Shown here: one piece after another, positions 22,313-24,217 of the stretch | Layout of the letters: each line of letters begins with the position of its first letter | Position numbering within the stretch: position 1 is the stretch's first letter | Assembly: GCA_035272265.1 (NCBI GenBank) | Contig: DATEQV010000543.1 | Location: 1 to 24,217 of the forward strand | DNA from: Acidisphaera sp035272265 | GTDB lineage: Bacteria > Pseudomonadota > Alphaproteobacteria > Acetobacterales > Acetobacteraceae | DNA: 24,217 bases | Direction of reading: 5' to 3' | Notes under the pieces: generated by a model | What the model was told of the DNA's origin: nothing | Databases searched by the model: none | What the model saw: only the letters and a program-made list of their open reading frames with translations | Program-made: the position numbers and the translations under genes

Positions 22313-23337
22313 ATCTCGCCGACTTCGACTACGACCTGCCGCCCGACCGGATCGCGCACTCGCCCGCCCGCCCGCGCGACGCAGCCCGCCTGCTGTGTGT
22401 CGGCGCGACACTGTCCGACCATCGCGTGGCCGATCTGCCCGACCTGTTGCGTGCCGGCGACATCCTCGTCGTCAACGACACAAGCGTGATCCCGGCGGAA
22501 CTCGAGGCGACGCGGGGCGGCGCCCGCATCGGCATCACGCTCGATCAGCCGCGCGCGGACGGCACGTGGCACGCGCTGGCGCGCAACGCCCGCCGCCTGC
22601 GCCAGGGCGACACACTGGAGTTCGCCGGCGGCCTGTCCGCGACGGTCGTCTCCCGCGATCCCGACGGCGGCGTCGCGTTGCGCTTCGACCGCGAGGGCGA
22701 CGCCTTTACCGCCGCACTCAGCCGCGCCGGCGCCCTCGCGCTGCCGCCTTACATCGACCGGCCCCGCGGCCCGACCGAGGCCGACGCCGCCGACTACCAG
22801 ACCGTCTTCGCGGTGCGCGAAGGTGCGGTCGCCGCGCCGACCGCCGGTCTGCACTTCACGCCGGCGCTGCTGGACGCCCTGTGTGCGAGCGGAATCGCCC
22901 GCACCACGATCACGTTGCATGTCGGCGCGGGCACGTTCCTGCCGGTGCGGACCGACGACGTGCGCGCCCACCGCATGCACGCGGAGCGCGGCGAGGTGAC
23001 GCCGGCGGCCGCCGACGCGATCAACCGCGCGAAGGCGGAAGGCGGCCGTATCATCGCCGTGGGCACCACCTCGCTGCGTGTCCTGGAAACGGCCGCGGAT
23101 GACACGGGCGCGCTGCGTCGGTGGCAGGGGGAGACCGACCTGTTCATCCTGCCCGGCCACCGCTTCCGCACGGCGGATCTGTTGCTGACCAACTTCCATC
23201 TGCCGCGCTCGACGCTGCTGATGCTCGTCAGCGCCTTCGCCGGCGCCGAACGCATCCGCCGCGCGTATGCGCACGCGATGGCGGCCGAATACCGCTTCTA
23301 CTCGTACGGCGACGCGACCCTGCTGGAGCGCGGCTGA
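22309..23337 (+). CDS. queA: tRNA preQ1(34) S-adenosylmethionine ribosyltransferase-isomerase QueA
   Basis: QueA transfers and isomerises the ribose of S-adenosylmethionine onto preQ1 in tRNA, making epoxyqueuosine at position 34. The 342-residue product shows DFDYDLPPDRIAHSPARPRD at the start, ILVVNDTSVIPAEL, the hallmark APTAGLHFTPALL, LHVGAGTFLPV, GTTSLRVLE and LFILPGHRFRTADLLLTNFH. The start is GTG 22309, overlapping the VOC stop as GTGA, so it is read by coupled translation; no separate ribosome site is seen. The usual partner tgt is not in the window; the gene to the right is unrelated. MiaA at the far left also modifies tRNA anticodon loops but is distant. Confidence 0.95.
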   Translation: MNLADFDYDLPPDRIAHSPARPRDAARLLCVGATLSDHRVADLPDLLRAGDILVVNDTSVIPAELEATRGGARIGITLDQPRADGTWHALARNARRLRQGDTLEFAGGLSATVVSRDPDGGVALRFDREGDAFTAALSRAGALALPPYIDRPRGPTEADAADYQTVFAVREGAVAAPTAGLHFTPALLDALCASGIARTTITLHVGAGTFLPVRTDDVRAHRMHAERGEVTPAAADAINRAKAEGGRIIAVGTTSLRVLETAADDTGALRRWQGETDLFILPGHRFRTADLLLTNFHLPRSTLLMLVSAFAGAERIRRAYAHAMAAEYRFYSYGDATLLERG

Positions 23338-23347
23338 CCCCGTCAGC
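23333..23347 (+). terminator. Stem-loop over the queA stop codon
   Basis: GCTGAC-CCC-GTCAGC is a perfect 6-bp hairpin that includes the queA TGA, extendable by four G/C pairs with one bulge. No T-run follows. It may end the sspB-fumA-VOC-queA unit, but only weakly supported. The rest of the 205-bp gap to the next gene shows nothing else clear. Confidence 0.3.
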
Positions 23348-23542
23348 GCGCCCACTACCGCAGGATGCGCTCGGATTCGCTGGACACACGTTCCGATACG
23401 CGCACTAGATCGTCCGAAGGCCGATCCGATTGCGTCAACCAACCGGCCAACAGACGCCGATCCGACTCACTCCTCCGGCACGCGGCGAACGATCGAGACT
23501 TTGCTGCCGGGATGCTGTTTGCACCAGCAACGAGGGCCGATC

Positions 23543-24217
23543 GTGGGCACGACGATCACACTGACCGCCAGCACCGACGTCCAGCTCAACGCCGACATCC
23601 TGCAGGCCGACACCGCCTCGCAGGCCGGGGCGGTCGCCTACGCGATCGAGCTGACGGGCAACATCACGCTCCGCAACGCCGACCTGCCGGACGGACTGGC
23701 CGGGGTGGTGCTGCTGAACGGATCGAGCCTGACGATCGACGGCAACGGCCACACGTTGACCGGCGGCAGCACGCAGCGCGGCCTGTTCGCCTACGAGGGC
23801 AACGTCGGCGTCGACGACCTGACCATCAGCAACGCGCACGCCGTCGGCGGGGCGGGCGGCGCCGGCGGCGGCGGCGGCGCAGGGCTTGGTGGCGGGCTGT
23901 TTGTCGGCGCTTCGGCCGACGTAACGCTCACCGATGTCGGTTTCGTCCATGACCACGCCACCGGCGGCAAGGGCGGTGCCGGCGGCCTGGGCAGCGGCGT
24001 TGGCGATGGCGGCGGCGGCGGCCTCGGGGGCGCCGGCGGGAACGGTGGCGCGACCGGCGGCGGCGGCGTCGGCATAACGGCGAGCGGCGGGACCGGAACG
24101 GGCGCCGGCGGGGCGGGCATCCTCCCTGGCGTGCCGGCAGGCGCCAACGGGACCGGCAGCGGTGCGACCGGGGGCCCGTCGGGTGGCGGAGGCGGCGGGG
24201 GAGGCGGCGGCTCGCAC
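23543..24217 (+). CDS. Glycine-rich surface/secreted protein, N-terminal part only
   Basis: 225 codons are open to the window edge with no stop. Residues 1-100 show short beta-strand repeats (ITLTASTDVQLNADI, ELTGNITLRNADL, SSLTIDGNGHTLTGG, VGVDDLTISNAHA) as in a right-handed parallel beta-helix. From about residue 101 the sequence is dominated by Gly, with Ala, Ser and Thr, broken by one more strand unit (ADVTLTDVGFVHDHATGG). Third positions are GC-biased in this frame. The GTG start follows GAGGG by about 6 nt. No classical signal peptide is present, so if exported it would more likely use a C-terminal type I signal, beyond the window. It resembles large repeat adhesins or haemolysin-type proteins; the exact family is open. 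Confidence 0.72.
   Translation, partial: MGTTITLTASTDVQLNADILQADTASQAGAVAYAIELTGNITLRNADLPDGLAGVVLLNGSSLTIDGNGHTLTGGSTQRGLFAYEGNVGVDDLTISNAHAVGGAGGAGGGGGAGLGGGLFVGASADVTLTDVGFVHDHATGGKGGAGGLGSGVGDGGGGGLGGAGGNGGATGGGGVGITASGGTGTGAGGAGILPGVPAGANGTGSGATGGPSGGGGGGGGGGSH

Noticed and set aside
23435..24217. Minus-strand open frame opposite the glycine-rich gene
   Set aside because: Ala/Gly/Val/Arg shadow of Gly codons; the plus frame has a start, ribosome site and beta-strand pattern.

Overview
The window is a very GC-rich chromosomal segment (third codon positions of the clear genes are almost all G or C). It most likely comes from an alphaproteobacterium of the Rhodospirillales/Acetobacteraceae type; the family is inferred, not proven. 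Alphaproteobacterial marks are a circularly permuted, two-piece ssrA (tmRNA) gene, the alpha-type SspB adaptor beside it, and an hflK-hflC-degP / serB / miaA gene neighbourhood that I recall being conserved in this class. I see no tRNA, rRNA, CRISPR array or transposase.

Left part (1-8977): miaA (cut by the window edge) and serB diverge from start codons only 17 bp apart. Between the 3' ends of serB and degP, which I recall as near neighbours in related genomes, lies about 7.6 kb of accessory DNA. It holds an acyltransferase-3 membrane protein, a small secreted protein, an alpha/beta hydrolase of the chloroperoxidase type, a 1154-residue membrane protein with a long solenoid-like repeat domain, and an unrecognised Arg/Trp-rich protein whose coding signal stops at a REP-like palindrome. 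Several strong stem-loops separate these genes.

Middle (8978-15024): on the minus strand hflK and hflC (ATGA overlap) are followed by degP, a membrane-protease control module plus a periplasmic protease. Diverging from hflK are mrp (Fe-S carrier ATPase) and a short-chain dehydrogenase whose start overlaps the mrp stop.

Right-middle (15008-19331): a tightly packed minus-strand run is read in the order thyX, a 98-residue unknown protein, an XRE regulator overlapping it by 83 nt, a metallophosphoesterase, a ribokinase-like sugar kinase and a GYD-domain protein. The overlapping pair has the layout of a toxin-antitoxin module, but its function is unproven.

Right part (19332-24217): the permuted ssrA encodes the tag ANDNHEALAVAA. 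It is followed on the same strand by sspB (the ClpXP adaptor that reads such tags), class I fumarase, a VOC/glyoxalase-fold protein and queA, with gaps or overlaps of 2-5 nt among the last four. The window ends inside a glycine-rich, beta-helix-like surface or secreted protein that has no stop codon here.
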